Assembly: GCA_025924475.1 (NCBI GenBank)
Contig: JAICIH010000006.1
Coordinates: 1-46,267, forward strand
DNA: 46,267 bases
Reading direction: 5' to 3'
Source of the DNA: Bryobacteraceae bacterium
Lineage (GTDB): Bacteria > Acidobacteriota > Terriglobia > Bryobacterales > Bryobacteraceae
Shown: positions 1 to 7,809 of the stretch, one piece after another
Position numbering within the stretch: position 1 is the first letter of the stretch
How the letters are laid out: each line of letters opens with the position of its first letter
Notes under the pieces: model-generated
What the model was told of the DNA's origin: nothing
What the model saw: only the letters and a program-made list of their open reading frames with translations
Databases searched by the model: none
Translations under genes and position numbers: made by a program

Positions 1-906
1 CGCAGCAGCAAGGGTTACATCGGGCTTCAATCTTCCAATGACATCTAGAAACTGCGCACCGCGTTGCGCCATATCCGAAGTTGGCTGGAACGGCATCCAG
101 AATCCGACATCGCGGGAAGGAAATGCAAAATGCGCAGGCATTACACCCGAGACGCGGCATGTCTTTCCGTCCACCGTAAGATACTGTCCGAGAATGCGGG
201 GATCACTGGAAAAATGCTCCCGCCAAAACCCTGTACTCAATACAACAATGCAGGATTTGCCGGGCTGATCTTCTCCGGCGAGAAACGTTCGGCCGAGTAT
301 AGGAGCAACGCGAAGGACATCGAAAAGATTTACGCTAGCCGCTACCCCGGCGGCATGGACCGGTTCGCCACCAGGCAGACGCAGAGAAACACTTTTTTCC
401 TGATACGCCGCCAACCCCGAAAATGAGTGCGCGTACTTTCGGGTATCGAGGAAATTTGGCAGGGACGTGGAACCGTGGCTGCCTTTCGCGTCAGTACTGT
501 CAAGAAATACAAGTTGATGCGCATCGGGGTAGGGCAGGGGCCGCACGAGCACCGAATCCACAACGGTAAACATCAATGCGTTCGCTCCCGCCCCGAGTGC
601 AAACGTGAGAATCGCGACGGCGGTAAATCCCGGCTGGCGTTTGCATTGACGCGCCCCGAAGCGCAGGTCCTGCAGGAAGTGATCCCAGGCGGCGAATCCC
701 CAAGTTGTTCTTGCGTCCTCTTGAATGAGCAGCGTGTTGCCAAGATCACGACGGCCGGCTAACATTGCCTCATCCGGCGCCACTCCTTCTTTCAGAGCAT
801 CGGTGGCGGCTAACTCGATATGAGACCGTAGTTCCTCCTCGAGCGACAGCTCTCGAGCGTGTCGTTTCCAGGGCAATAGCAAAACCAGCTTCTTGAAAAA
901 CAACAT
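1..906 (-). CDS. ADOP-type ABC transporter permease (MacB/FtsX-like), 3' end outside window
   Basis: Reading from ATG at 904-906 towards base 1 gives an open frame of 302 codons that runs off the window edge, so the C-terminal part is missing. The N-terminus has the short soluble helix typical of acidobacterial ADOP permeases (LEEELRSHIELAATD, then a GRRDLGN segment). It is followed by DLRFGARQCKRQPGFTAVAI, a first membrane segment (AILTFALGAGANALMFTVVD) and the start of a large MacB-like periplasmic domain (ILGRTF, FWREHF, VSGVMPAHFAFP). Such permeases are membrane components of efflux or lipoprotein-type transporters; the substrate is unknown. A good ribosome site (AAGGAG, 7 nt before ATG) sits at the end of the padR-like gene, which stops 4 bp upstream, so the two are one operon. 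Family call is confident, substrate is not. Confidence 0.88.
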   Translation of the reverse strand, partial: MLFFKKLVLLLPWKRHARELSLEEELRSHIELAATDALKEGVAPDEAMLAGRRDLGNTLLIQEDARTTWGFAAWDHFLQDLRFGARQCKRQPGFTAVAILTFALGAGANALMFTVVDSVLVRPLPYPDAHQLVFLDSTDAKGSHGSTSLPNFLDTRKYAHSFSGLAAYQEKSVSLRLPGGEPVHAAGVAASVNLFDVLRVAPILGRTFLAGEDQPGKSCIVVLSTGFWREHFSSDPRILGQYLTVDGKTCRVSGVMPAHFAFPSRDVGFWMPFQPTSDMAQRGAQFLDVIGRLKPDVTLAAA

Positions 907-910
907 GTGA

Positions 911-1258
911 CTACTCCTTCGCCGGGTGCAGAACCCGGCCGATAGCCTGCACGAACTCATCCCAACGAGACATGGAGGAAGAAAGCTTTGCCCGGCCCGC
1001 GGCAGTCAAGCGGTAATGGCGGACGCGCCTGTTGTTCTCCGACATCTCCCATTTCGCGGTAATCAGCTTTTGCATTTCCAGCCGCTGTAGCGCCGGATAG
1101 AGCGATCCGGCTTCCGCCAAAAGAACGTCGCTGGATGTCTGGCGAATGAACTGAGCTATGCCATAGCCATGTTTCGGGCCAAACATGAGTGTTCTTAGAA
1201 TCAACATTTCCAACGTCCCCTGCAAGAATTCCATTCGCTCGGACTTTGACGGTGGCAT
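911..1258 (-). CDS. PadR-family transcriptional regulator
   Basis: A 115-residue winged-helix protein starting MPPSKSERMEFLQGTLEMLILRTL, with the PadR hallmarks GTLEMLIL, HGYGIAQFI and EAGSLYPALQRLE, followed by the wing strand (ENNRRVRHYRLTAAGR) and a short C-terminal dimerisation helix. The length matches the short PadR subfamily that acidobacteria pair with ADOP permeases. The start at 1258 is chosen over the upstream in-frame start at 1447 because the homologous core begins at once and because a strong promoter ends about 10 bp upstream of it. It lies 4 bp upstream of the permease gene and probably represses the pair in response to a small hydrophobic ligand; that role is inferred from the family. 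Confidence 0.9.
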   Translation of the reverse strand: MPPSKSERMEFLQGTLEMLILRTLMFGPKHGYGIAQFIRQTSSDVLLAEAGSLYPALQRLEMQKLITAKWEMSENNRRVRHYRLTAAGRAKLSSSMSRWDEFVQAIGRVLHPAKE

Positions 1259-1267
1259 AATACGTCT

Positions 1268-1297
1268 ATCATAGTAAGTCGGACTATATATTGTCAA
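1268..1297 (-). promoter_or_regulatory. Sigma-70 promoter of padR-permease operon, probably (nearly) leaderless
   Basis: On the minus strand TTGACA (1292-1297) and TATGAT (1268-1273) are separated by 18 bp. A start about 7 bp past the -10 falls near 1261, leaving 2-3 nt before the ATG at 1258, and no Shine-Dalgarno sequence is present. The message is therefore expected to be leaderless or nearly so. Confidence 0.7.
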
Positions 1298-1398
1298 TCT
1301 GGTGAGGCTCACAAGGGAGTTTGTGAAAGCAGCAGTTCCGGCCACTTGCTTACGCGCGTGGTTCTTTAGATTCTGCAAACGTTGGCCCAGCGCAAAAG

Positions 1399-1428
1399 AA
1401 CCGCGACCGTGAGGGAGCGGCGTTTTTT
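1399..1428. repeat. Small REP-like imperfect palindrome followed by a T tract
   Basis: AACCGC at 1399-1404 faces GCGG at 1417-1420 (then CGTT) around a 12-nt centre, followed by TTTTTT at 1423-1428. It lies between the divergent padR promoter and the enolase-like gene. Similar GC-rich elements are dispersed in some acidobacterial and planctomycete genomes, from memory, but no second copy was seen in this window. It could also be a weak terminator-like hairpin, though no gene reads into it on the plus strand. Confidence 0.3.
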
Positions 1429-1482
1429 CACAAACCGTAACGCGCATCTTTACCGAAGCCGATATACTTTCTGGCTGAGACT

Positions 1483-2721
1483 ATGCACCGTAGAGCTTTT
1501 CTAAAATCGCTTGCCGCGGCTTCGGGCGGCGGCTTGATGGCGTCGCTTCCCGCGGAAGGATCGCTGCCCAAGACGAAAATTACGCGCGTTCGCGTATACG
1601 CGCCACCGAATCCCAACCCATTGTTCAATCAGAGCGATCTGATCGTGACCATCGAAACGGATGGCGGATTGACCGGTATCGGCGAGGGCGGATCCAAGCA
1701 AATGCTCGAACAGTCCGCCGGAAGGCTGATTGGCCGGGACCCACAATACATTGAGCGCCTTTGGCAAGACATGTCGCGCGCCTTTTTCTACCCCGCGGGC
1801 CGCGAGAAAGAAGACGCCATTGGCGCTCTGGATCTGGCTCTGTGGGATTTAAAAGGCAAGATGCTTTCTCTGCCCGTTCATGAAGTCTTGGGCGGCGCCG
1901 TCCGCAACTATTGCGAGTGCTATAACACTGCGGGAATTATTCCGGGCATGCGGCGCGGTATGAGCATCAAAGAGCGCGCCCAACTCACCATGGCGGCGGG
2001 CTATCGCTGCTTCCGTATGGGCGCAGCCGACGCTCCGGCTAACGGACCGTTCAACACACATGAACGCCTCAATCAACTGTATGAAGATTGCGTGCAGGCA
2101 CGTGATGGCGTGGGTAAGAACGGCGACTGGTGCGTAGATTTTCACCAGCGTTTCGATTTATCCGACGCCATCCGCGGCTGCAATCTCATCGAAAATCTGA
2201 CCCCTTACTTTGTAGAAGACCCGGTGCGCGCGGAGGCGTTTCTCGAAGATATTCCGATTTTGCGCCGCAAGGTGAACGTGCCGCTTGCCGCCGGAGAGGA
2301 GTGGGGTAATCGGTGGGACTTTAACAAGCTGGTCGAAAATCACGACATCGATTATGTCCGCGCCACGCTGCCGAATGTCGGCGGAATCACCGAGATGATG
2401 AAGATTGCGGCGATCTGCGAAACGCACTTTGTCGGCATCGTGCCCCACTTCACTGGTCCGGTGGCTACGGCCGCGCTCGTCAATTGCCTTTCTACCTATT
2501 CAGGACCGGTGCTGATGGAGTACAACTATCAGGGCCGTACGCTTCCTCATTTGCCGGTATGCCTCGATTTCAAAGATGGCAAGCTCTATCCGAACGAGCG
2601 GCCGGGCCTGGGCGTGGAGTTGAACATGAAAGCACTCACGCCCGTTACCGAAATCACGCAGCCAGTAACGGCGCGCGCGCAAACGTACTTCCGCCCGGAC
2701 GGGTCCATTACGAATTGGTAG
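1483..2721 (+). CDS. Tat-exported enolase-superfamily (mandelate racemase/muconate lactonizing-type) enzyme
   Basis: A 412-residue protein with a twin-arginine signal (HRRAFLKSL, then a Gly/Ala-rich stretch to about residue 22), so it is predicted to be exported folded. The enolase N-terminal cap (residues ~33-135, ending DLALWDLKGK) is followed by a TIM barrel. Visible metal ligands are D219 (in VDFHQRF), E245 (FVEDPV) and E272 (AAGEEW), with H221 and H322 (VPHFTG) as candidate general acid/base. The D-x-H pair and the late histidine resemble sugar-acid dehydratases such as galactonate dehydratase. The usual K-x-K motif on the second strand is replaced by a FRMG segment, so the exact reaction is uncertain. 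A TATACT -10-like box lies at 1463-1468. It converges with, and overlaps by 14 bp, the GH127 gene; both may act on the same plant sugars, but they are transcribed separately. Confidence 0.85.
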   Translation: MHRRAFLKSLAAASGGGLMASLPAEGSLPKTKITRVRVYAPPNPNPLFNQSDLIVTIETDGGLTGIGEGGSKQMLEQSAGRLIGRDPQYIERLWQDMSRAFFYPAGREKEDAIGALDLALWDLKGKMLSLPVHEVLGGAVRNYCECYNTAGIIPGMRRGMSIKERAQLTMAAGYRCFRMGAADAPANGPFNTHERLNQLYEDCVQARDGVGKNGDWCVDFHQRFDLSDAIRGCNLIENLTPYFVEDPVRAEAFLEDIPILRRKVNVPLAAGEEWGNRWDFNKLVENHDIDYVRATLPNVGGITEMMKIAAICETHFVGIVPHFTGPVATAALVNCLSTYSGPVLMEYNYQGRTLPHLPVCLDFKDGKLYPNERPGLGVELNMKALTPVTEITQPVTARAQTYFRPDGSITNW

Positions 2722-4681
2722 CAGGCGCCTTTTTTAGCCATACCGCCATTTGTCCTTTTCCGCGGTGCGCCCAAGCGAAATACGGAATCGCGGTAAATTC
2801 GACGGGTTTCGCTGCCTGAAATCCTCGACCTTTTACGACTGTCACACCGTGTAGGAGATCCGGCCGGAATTCTGCTGTCAATGGCGAGTTGTCGGCAAGA
2901 GCCAGCTCCAGGACTTCACCCAGCGGATTATCGGGCCACTCCGCGCAATAGACGATTGGGCCGCGCTGAATAGCGACGAGCTCGCGATCGGCCGCGACTT
3001 CCGGAGTGGCGAGCACGAGCCCGGGCTCCATTGGCAACCCTAACTCAATGGTGTCGCCTGCGCGCCACTTACGATGCAGCCGGGCGTAACCTTTATCGAG
3101 CCGGAGCTCCATCGAACGGCCATTTACCTTCAGAGTTACCGGCGGCAAAGAAGTATCGGCAAAACGGTAAAGGGTGCCAGGCAGCGCCTCGCCTCGAGCC
3201 CAGCCAGGCACGCGCACAGCAATCGTGAAAGCAGCCGTTTTAGCCGGCTCTACCGTCATCCGCACCGCGCCATCCCAGGGATAGCGAGTTTCCTGCTTCA
3301 GCTTGACCGTGAGCCCACGTGCCATATCGATTTGTGCGTCACTGCCCGCAAATAAATTCACATACAGAGCATCGCCCTGGCGCGCATACATGTATCCCGG
3401 TACAGACGCGATGAAGCGTGTAATATTGCCCGGGCAACAGGCCACGCCGAACCAAGGACTACGCGCGTAGTCTCCAGTGGAAGCGAGCGGATTTGGATAG
3501 AAGAACAAATCGCCTTCCAGCGAAACACCGGAGATAAGGCCGTTATAGAGCGTCCGCTCCATCACGTCGATGTAGCGGGCATCGGCATGAAGAAGAAATA
3601 GGCGGTGGTTCCAGTAGTCGTGTCCGATGGCCGCGCACGTCTCGTTGTACGCCGTAAGGTTTGGCAGTTCGAAATTTTCACCAAAAGCTTCGCCCTTGTG
3701 GAGTGCGCCGATTCCGCCGGTGAGATAAAGCTTCTTTGTTACGACGTTGTCCCAAATCGCGTCGATGGCCGCGAGGTATTCCTTGTCCCCAGTAATGGCG
3801 GCTACATCTGCGATTCCGGAATACATATAAGTCGCGCGGACCGCGTGCCCCACGGCTTCGCGTTGATCGACCACGCGTTTGTGCGCCTGATTATAAGGGC
3901 TGCCGCCTCCCCGGCAATCCAGCATGAACTTGGCAAGATTCAGATAGCGCTCATCGTTGGTGACGCGGTACAGCTTCACCAGCCCCATTTCCACGATTTG
4001 ATGGCCCGGATAGATTTTTCGTTTGCCCGGACCGAACGTATTGCAGAGGAGTTCGGCGGATTTCAAAGAAATGTCAAGAAGCGTGCGCTTGCCGGTCGCT
4101 TGATAATGCGCCACGGAGGATTCATACAGATGGCCCAAATTGTAGAGCTCGTGGCTTAACACCTCTTCCTGCACCCAGCGCTCTTTGCCGGCCCATTTGT
4201 GCGGGTGTTCCGGATCGATTGTTCGCGCGGTGTACAGGTATCCATCCGGCTCCTGCGCTGCGCCGATTTTTTCGATCAAGCCGTCGATATAGGCCTCGAG
4301 CTTTGGGTCCTTTCGAACGCTCAACGTATAGGAGGCGCCTTCGATGACTTTATAGATATCGGTGTCGTCGAACGGATAAGGAGGAATCGTGCGATCCACT
4401 TTCTCGCCGCGTAGCGCGGCGGCGGCACGCTCGAAATTACCCACACGTCCGGTTTCTTCGCATTTCTTGAAAGCAAACGGGATCGTGACGGTGCGATTTG
4501 TTTCGATACGCGGGGCCCAAAAGACATCGTTCATATGAACGGCCGTAAATGGCACCGGCTGAACTGGATAGTCGCGCACGGGCCGCGTAGCGCCGCGTTG
4601 TACGGCAGAACGCAGAGAGGATGCGGCGGCTGCGCCTGTGAGCGCTGCACTGGTGAGTATGGACCGGCGGGAGACCTTCAT
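2708..4681 (-). CDS. GH127-type beta-L-arabinofuranosidase (DUF1680), Tat-exported
   Basis: 657 residues with a twin-arginine signal (VSRRSILTSAALTG), then a glyco_hydro_127 (alpha/alpha)6 barrel. In the characterised Bifidobacterium enzyme HypBA1 the catalytic set is an acid/base Glu, a nucleophilic Cys and a zinc site of one Glu and three Cys. Equivalents are visible here: E331 (HKGEAFGE), E347 and C349 (NETCAA), C415 and C416 (VACCPGN). The active site therefore looks intact. HypBA1 releases beta-L-arabinofuranose from hydroxyproline-linked arabino-oligosaccharides of extensin-type plant proteins; the same role is inferred. It is a single gene, divergent from the metallophosphoesterase gene, with a TAAAAT box just upstream of its start. 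A second, diverged family member lies at 26799-28802. Confidence 0.88.
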   Translation of the reverse strand: MKVSRRSILTSAALTGAAAASSLRSAVQRGATRPVRDYPVQPVPFTAVHMNDVFWAPRIETNRTVTIPFAFKKCEETGRVGNFERAAAALRGEKVDRTIPPYPFDDTDIYKVIEGASYTLSVRKDPKLEAYIDGLIEKIGAAQEPDGYLYTARTIDPEHPHKWAGKERWVQEEVLSHELYNLGHLYESSVAHYQATGKRTLLDISLKSAELLCNTFGPGKRKIYPGHQIVEMGLVKLYRVTNDERYLNLAKFMLDCRGGGSPYNQAHKRVVDQREAVGHAVRATYMYSGIADVAAITGDKEYLAAIDAIWDNVVTKKLYLTGGIGALHKGEAFGENFELPNLTAYNETCAAIGHDYWNHRLFLLHADARYIDVMERTLYNGLISGVSLEGDLFFYPNPLASTGDYARSPWFGVACCPGNITRFIASVPGYMYARQGDALYVNLFAGSDAQIDMARGLTVKLKQETRYPWDGAVRMTVEPAKTAAFTIAVRVPGWARGEALPGTLYRFADTSLPPVTLKVNGRSMELRLDKGYARLHRKWRAGDTIELGLPMEPGLVLATPEVAADRELVAIQRGPIVYCAEWPDNPLGEVLELALADNSPLTAEFRPDLLHGVTVVKGRGFQAAKPVEFTAIPYFAWAHRGKGQMAVWLKKAPATNS

Positions 4682-4702
4682 GGCTCGATTTTATGCCAGA
4701 TC

Positions 4703-4715
4703 CGCCATTATGGCG
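4703..4715. promoter_or_regulatory. Perfect 13-bp palindrome, candidate operator
   Basis: CGCCAT-T-ATGGCG lies in the 101-bp gap between the divergent GH127 (start 4681) and metallophosphoesterase (start 4783) genes. It overlaps a CATAAT -10-like box for the GH127 direction. The regulator is unknown, and chance is possible for a site this short. Confidence 0.35.
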
Positions 4716-4782
4716 CCTGTGTTAAGAATAAAGATCGCGGCCGTTCCTCTTTTGCCGCGCCTGTATCTATCGGCATTCCAGT

Positions 4783-5991
4783 ATGCTTTGGGCGAGGTTT
4801 GTTGTAGTAGCGGCGGTGTGTGCGGCCGGAGCGGCGGCCGAATCTCTTACGCCCGTTTGGATCGAGCTCGGGCCAGCAAAGCAAGTGCTGGCGCGAGTGG
4901 TGGTTCGTTCCGGCAGCGATTGCCCGGTTCTCGATGCTGACGGCAAGCCGCTCGCGATGCGCCTCCGTCTCCCAGCGCCGGCAAATTTCGAACCCGCCTG
5001 CGAAGCGCTCGTTCCGGAGGGCACGCGCAAGTTGCGTGCAGGCTCGCGGACATTACGGCTCCCCAATTCTCCCAAAACGGTTGTGGTGTTAGGCGACACC
5101 GGCTGCCGCGTCAAAGCAGCAAATATTCAAGACTGCGCCGACCCCGAGAAATGGCCTTTCGGGCTGGTATCTTCGCAAGTCGCTAAGGCGCGCCCCGATC
5201 TCATCGTGCACGTGGGCGATTATCTCTATCGCGAAGACGTTTGTCCTGACTCCTCCCCCGGCTGTCGCGGCCCTCATGGAGATAACTGGGCAACCTGGCA
5301 AGCCGACTTTTTTACTCCTGGCGCCGCAGCGCTGGAAGCCGCTCCCTGGGTGTTTTCCAGAGGAAACCACGAAGAGTGTACCCGGGCCTGGCGCGGCTGG
5401 TTTTACTATCTCGATCCGCGCCCCTTTACCGGCTCGTGCAGCGTTTATTCCGCTCCCTACGTGGCCACCAGCGGAAATTTGAGTATCGGCATGCTCGATT
5501 CTTCGGCGGCCGGCGTGAGAATCGATTCGGCGCAAGTCGACCGGTTTGCATCGCAACTGGCGAGTTTTTCGGGACAAGCCTCCTGGATCGCCGATCATCA
5601 TCCTTTTTGGTCTTACAGCGGCGCCGGCGTTGGTACGACTGCTCCTTTGGTTGCGGCCTGGAATCGCACGTCGCCTGCTGGTGTGCATTTCATTCTGTCG
5701 GGGCATCTGCACCTTTTTCAATTTTTGAGCTTCAACCAGACTTTGCCAAACCAGCTCATTGCCGGTGATGGCGGCACGGCGCTCAGCCGCAGTGTGAAGT
5801 CGGATTTTAGCGGCGCGAGTATGAACGGCGTGGTAGTCCGATCGGGAAAAAGCGAGCACGTCTTTGGATTTACCGTTCTGCGGCGCGCGCGGCATCGTTG
5901 GAATCTCTCGCTCAAGACGTCGCAGGGAGCCACCCTCGTTACCTGCCGCGTTTTTGACGATGGTCCCGCAACCTGTCGCAATTCGAAATAA
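4783..5991 (+). CDS. Secreted calcineurin-like metallophosphoesterase
   Basis: 402 residues beginning with a Sec signal peptide (LWARFVVVAAVCAAGAAAE). After a ~75-residue N-terminal beta domain, the phosphoesterase core shows the ordered metal-binding motifs LGDTG (D105), VGDYLY (D146), RGNHEE (N195/H196), DHHPFW and SGHLHLF. The layout resembles purple acid phosphatase-like and alkaline phosphodiesterase-like exported enzymes, which hydrolyse phosphate mono- or diesters using a dinuclear metal centre. The substrate cannot be told. It stands alone, divergent from GH127, and the next gene begins 262 bp downstream. Cysteines in the insert between the second and third motifs (CPDSSPGCRG) could form a disulfide, consistent with a periplasmic location. 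Confidence 0.87.
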   Translation: MLWARFVVVAAVCAAGAAAESLTPVWIELGPAKQVLARVVVRSGSDCPVLDADGKPLAMRLRLPAPANFEPACEALVPEGTRKLRAGSRTLRLPNSPKTVVVLGDTGCRVKAANIQDCADPEKWPFGLVSSQVAKARPDLIVHVGDYLYREDVCPDSSPGCRGPHGDNWATWQADFFTPGAAALEAAPWVFSRGNHEECTRAWRGWFYYLDPRPFTGSCSVYSAPYVATSGNLSIGMLDSSAAGVRIDSAQVDRFASQLASFSGQASWIADHHPFWSYSGAGVGTTAPLVAAWNRTSPAGVHFILSGHLHLFQFLSFNQTLPNQLIAGDGGTALSRSVKSDFSGASMNGVVVRSGKSEHVFGFTVLRRARHRWNLSLKTSQGATLVTCRVFDDGPATCRNSK

Positions 5992-6122
5992 CGGATGTGT
6001 GGCCAGCCGGGCAATGTATCCAGCCGTCCTGCGCCGATTGGACTGGTGAGATCGGGCAGAGTTGGATCCAGGCCTCTCGCTCGCTTGAATTGAGATTGTC
6101 GCAAGCGGCTTGAACTAATCTT

Positions 6123-6137
6123 TTCCACGCTGTGGAA
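6123..6137. repeat. Short inverted repeat in intergenic region 5992-6253
   Basis: TTCCAC and GTGGAA face each other around a GCT centre, about 115 bp upstream of the SRPBCC gene. No T tract follows, so it is not a convincing terminator. An operator role is possible but unsupported. The rest of this 262-bp gap holds no gene that I can support. Confidence 0.25.
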
Positions 6138-6253
6138 TGAGAGGGACACGCGTACAAAGGAGATAAAGGCGATAGTTGACCGATGAGTTCTGGCAGAGGT
6201 GGCAGTCTAAGGTTTCAGAAGCAACGCTTCAATAAAACTTTCAAGGAGCTCAC

Positions 6254-6697
6254 ATGCCAAACACAATTCGTCTTCATCGCGTACTGCGTACGTCACCAGA
6301 AAAGCTCTACCGAGCCTTCGTGGAACCGGATGCGATGGCGAAATGGCTGCCACCGAATGGCTTCACGTGCAGGGTGCACCACATGGATGGGCGCGTCGGC
6401 GGTACGTACAAGATGTCGTTCACGAATTTCACCACTGGCCAGAGCCACTCGTTCGGCGGGACCTATGTCGAGTTGGCGCCAAACGAAACTATTCGGTACA
6501 CGGACCGGTTCGATGATCCGAATCTGCCCGGCGAAATCCAGGTGACCGTCCGGATTAACAAGGTTTCTTTAGGAGCCGAACTCAACGTTGTCCAAAAGGG
6601 CGTACCAGATGTAATTCCTGCCGAGGCATGCTATCTGGGTTGGCAGGAATCCCTCTCCCAGCTCGCCCGGCTTGTCGAACCCGACATTCGCAACTAG
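6254..6697 (+). CDS. SRPBCC (AHSA1/START-like) domain protein
   Basis: 147 residues forming one SRPBCC fold. The family signatures are visible: the N-terminal strand with TSPEKLYRAFVEPDAMAKWLPP, the Gly-rich turn DGRVGGTYKMSF, the SFGGTYVEL strand, the YTDRFDD segment and the long C-terminal helix (CYLGWQESLSQLARLVE). Proteins of this group bind hydrophobic ligands in a deep cavity or act as Aha1-like folding helpers; many soil-bacterial members are of unknown function. A clear ribosome site (AAGGAG, about 7 nt before ATG) fixes the start. In many bacteria such genes follow an ArsR-type regulator, but none is found beside this one. Confidence 0.85.
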   Translation: MPNTIRLHRVLRTSPEKLYRAFVEPDAMAKWLPPNGFTCRVHHMDGRVGGTYKMSFTNFTTGQSHSFGGTYVELAPNETIRYTDRFDDPNLPGEIQVTVRINKVSLGAELNVVQKGVPDVIPAEACYLGWQESLSQLARLVEPDIRN

Positions 6698-6840
6698 CCA
6701 CCTCTTTGGATATCAGCTCGCAGGTTGAGCGGTGGAGAATGCGTGAAAGCCGCGAAGAGCGTCATCGCCACGATAGGTCTAGTAAAGCGTGTTCTGAGGC
6801 AAAATGTAGTGGCCGCTATGTTGTCTCCCCCGAAATCCAA

Positions 6841-6865
6841 ATACGTTCCGACATTTAGAACGTAT
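6841..6865. promoter_or_regulatory. 8-bp inverted repeat upstream of vapBC, candidate autoregulatory operator
   Basis: ATACGTTC (6841-6848) and GAACGTAT (6858-6865) are perfect inverted copies separated by 9 bp, about 65 bp before the antitoxin start. VapB/VapC complexes normally bind inverted repeats near their own promoter, so this is the best candidate here. It is an inference from position and symmetry only. Confidence 0.45.
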
Positions 6866-6930
6866 GGAACCTGCCGTGCGCAGGTATTGCTAATCTGTCA
6901 GATTCAAGTTACCCTGTTGTTATGGGCAGC

Positions 6931-7152
6931 ATGAAAGGTATCACAATCAAACTCCCGGAGGCTGTAGCCCGGCAGCTCAGAGACGAGGCGCGGCAGAGCG
7001 GACGCAGCGTCGCAGCGCTCATTCGAGAACGTATCGATGCCCCGCGTCATGGTAGTGGATCGGTCTACGCAGCTAGTGCCGACCTCGCCGGGAGTTTGGC
7101 CGGCGGTCGTCTTCCGGCGACAAACGCTCGCAGCAGGTTTCGGCGGGCGTGA
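6931..7152 (+). CDS. VapB-like ribbon-helix-helix antitoxin
   Basis: 73 residues. The first ~40 (MKGITIKLPEAVARQLRDEARQSGRSVAALIRERI) are a standard ribbon-helix-helix DNA-binding unit: a beta strand, a helix, a turn and a second helix. The remainder is a low-complexity Ala/Gly/Ser/Arg tail, which would be the toxin-neutralising part. The start at 6931 is preferred to an ATG at 6922 because the strand begins there. Its stop overlaps the toxin's GTG start by 4 bp (GTGA), giving translational coupling and the antitoxin-first order usual for type II systems. A candidate operator lies upstream at 6841-6865. Confidence 0.8.
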   Translation: MKGITIKLPEAVARQLRDEARQSGRSVAALIRERIDAPRHGSGSVYAASADLAGSLAGGRLPATNARSRFRRA

Positions 7153-7565
7153 TCACAATCTGCGATACCGGTCCGCTTGTTGCCTACCTCAACCGTAACG
7201 ATCCGTATCACGCCTGGGCAGTAGGGCTTATGAAACAAGTGCGGGTGCCGATGCTCGTTTGCGAACCTGTGCTCACGGAAGCTGTGTACTTTCTGCGCGA
7301 GGATGGCCTAACGGTCGATCCCCTGTTCCAATTGCTCGAACGCAAAGCTGTTCGGTTGGAATTTGATCTCTCGGCGCATTGGCCCCGCATTCGAACCTTG
7401 ATGTCGCGATATCGGCAAATGGATCTGGCTGACGCGTCGGTCGTAGTCATGACCGAGTTGCATGCCCGATCCCAAGTACTAACAATCGATCGCACGGATT
7501 TCAGCGTGTATCGACGAAACGATCGTCAGGTGATCGATTTCGTTGCGCCCGGAAAAGGTCGCTGA
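7149..7565 (+). CDS. VapC-like PIN-domain toxin ribonuclease
   Basis: 138 residues making a complete PIN domain. The acidic metal-binding residues are present: D6 (CDTGPLVAYL), E44 (EPVLTEAVYFL), D95 (MDLADASVVV) and the final D114/D117 (TIDRTDF). PIN toxins of type II systems cleave specific RNAs, often tRNAs, when the antitoxin is degraded. The start is GTG, embedded in the antitoxin stop codon region. All catalytic positions are retained, so it is probably functional. The RNA target cannot be predicted from sequence. The tRNA-Phe gene lies 67 bp beyond its end on the opposite strand, which is probably coincidental. Confidence 0.88.
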   Translation: MITICDTGPLVAYLNRNDPYHAWAVGLMKQVRVPMLVCEPVLTEAVYFLREDGLTVDPLFQLLERKAVRLEFDLSAHWPRIRTLMSRYRQMDLADASVVVMTELHARSQVLTIDRTDFSVYRRNDRQVIDFVAPGKGR

Positions 7566-7632
7566 CGCCAATCGGACGATCAAAAGCGGCCGCATTGGGT
7601 GGTTCAAAACCAGTCTAAGTTGTTGAATTTTC

Positions 7633-7708
7633 TGGTGGCCAGGGACGGAATCGAACCGCCGACGCCAGCCTTTTCAGGGCTGCGCTCTACCAACTGAGCT
7701 ACCTGGCC
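7633..7708 (-). tRNA. tRNA-Phe (anticodon GAA), CCA encoded
   Basis: The minus strand folds as a 76-nt cloverleaf: acceptor GGCCAGG paired with CCTGGCC, the D-arm with AGCTCAGTTGGTAGAGC, the anticodon loop CTGAAAA within a CAGCC/GGCTG stem, and the T-arm GGTTCGATTCC. The discriminator A and CCA are encoded (7636-7633). A TAAACT -10-like box on the minus strand lies at 7727-7732. Confidence 0.97.
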
Positions 7709-7809
7709 GCTAGCGGTGAGACCTCAAGTTTAGCAAAGGTCTGTAAAAACAAACCTGCGATTCCCGGCTTGATATACTCCTGTATACTGCGCTCGGCGAG
7801 CCGTTTGTT

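Noticed and set aside
911..1447. 178-residue frame for the PadR protein
   Set aside because: The extension covers the promoter and intergenic palindrome; the family core starts right after the ATG at 1258.
5089..5895. 268-residue antisense frame across the metallophosphoesterase gene
   Set aside because: Shadow of a real gene with catalytic motifs on the other strand; no recognisable domain.
7769..7788. TTGATATACT and TGTATACT upstream of the zinc-ribbon gene
   Set aside because: Spacing is 10 bp rather than 12, palindrome is incomplete, and it is better explained as -10-like boxes.
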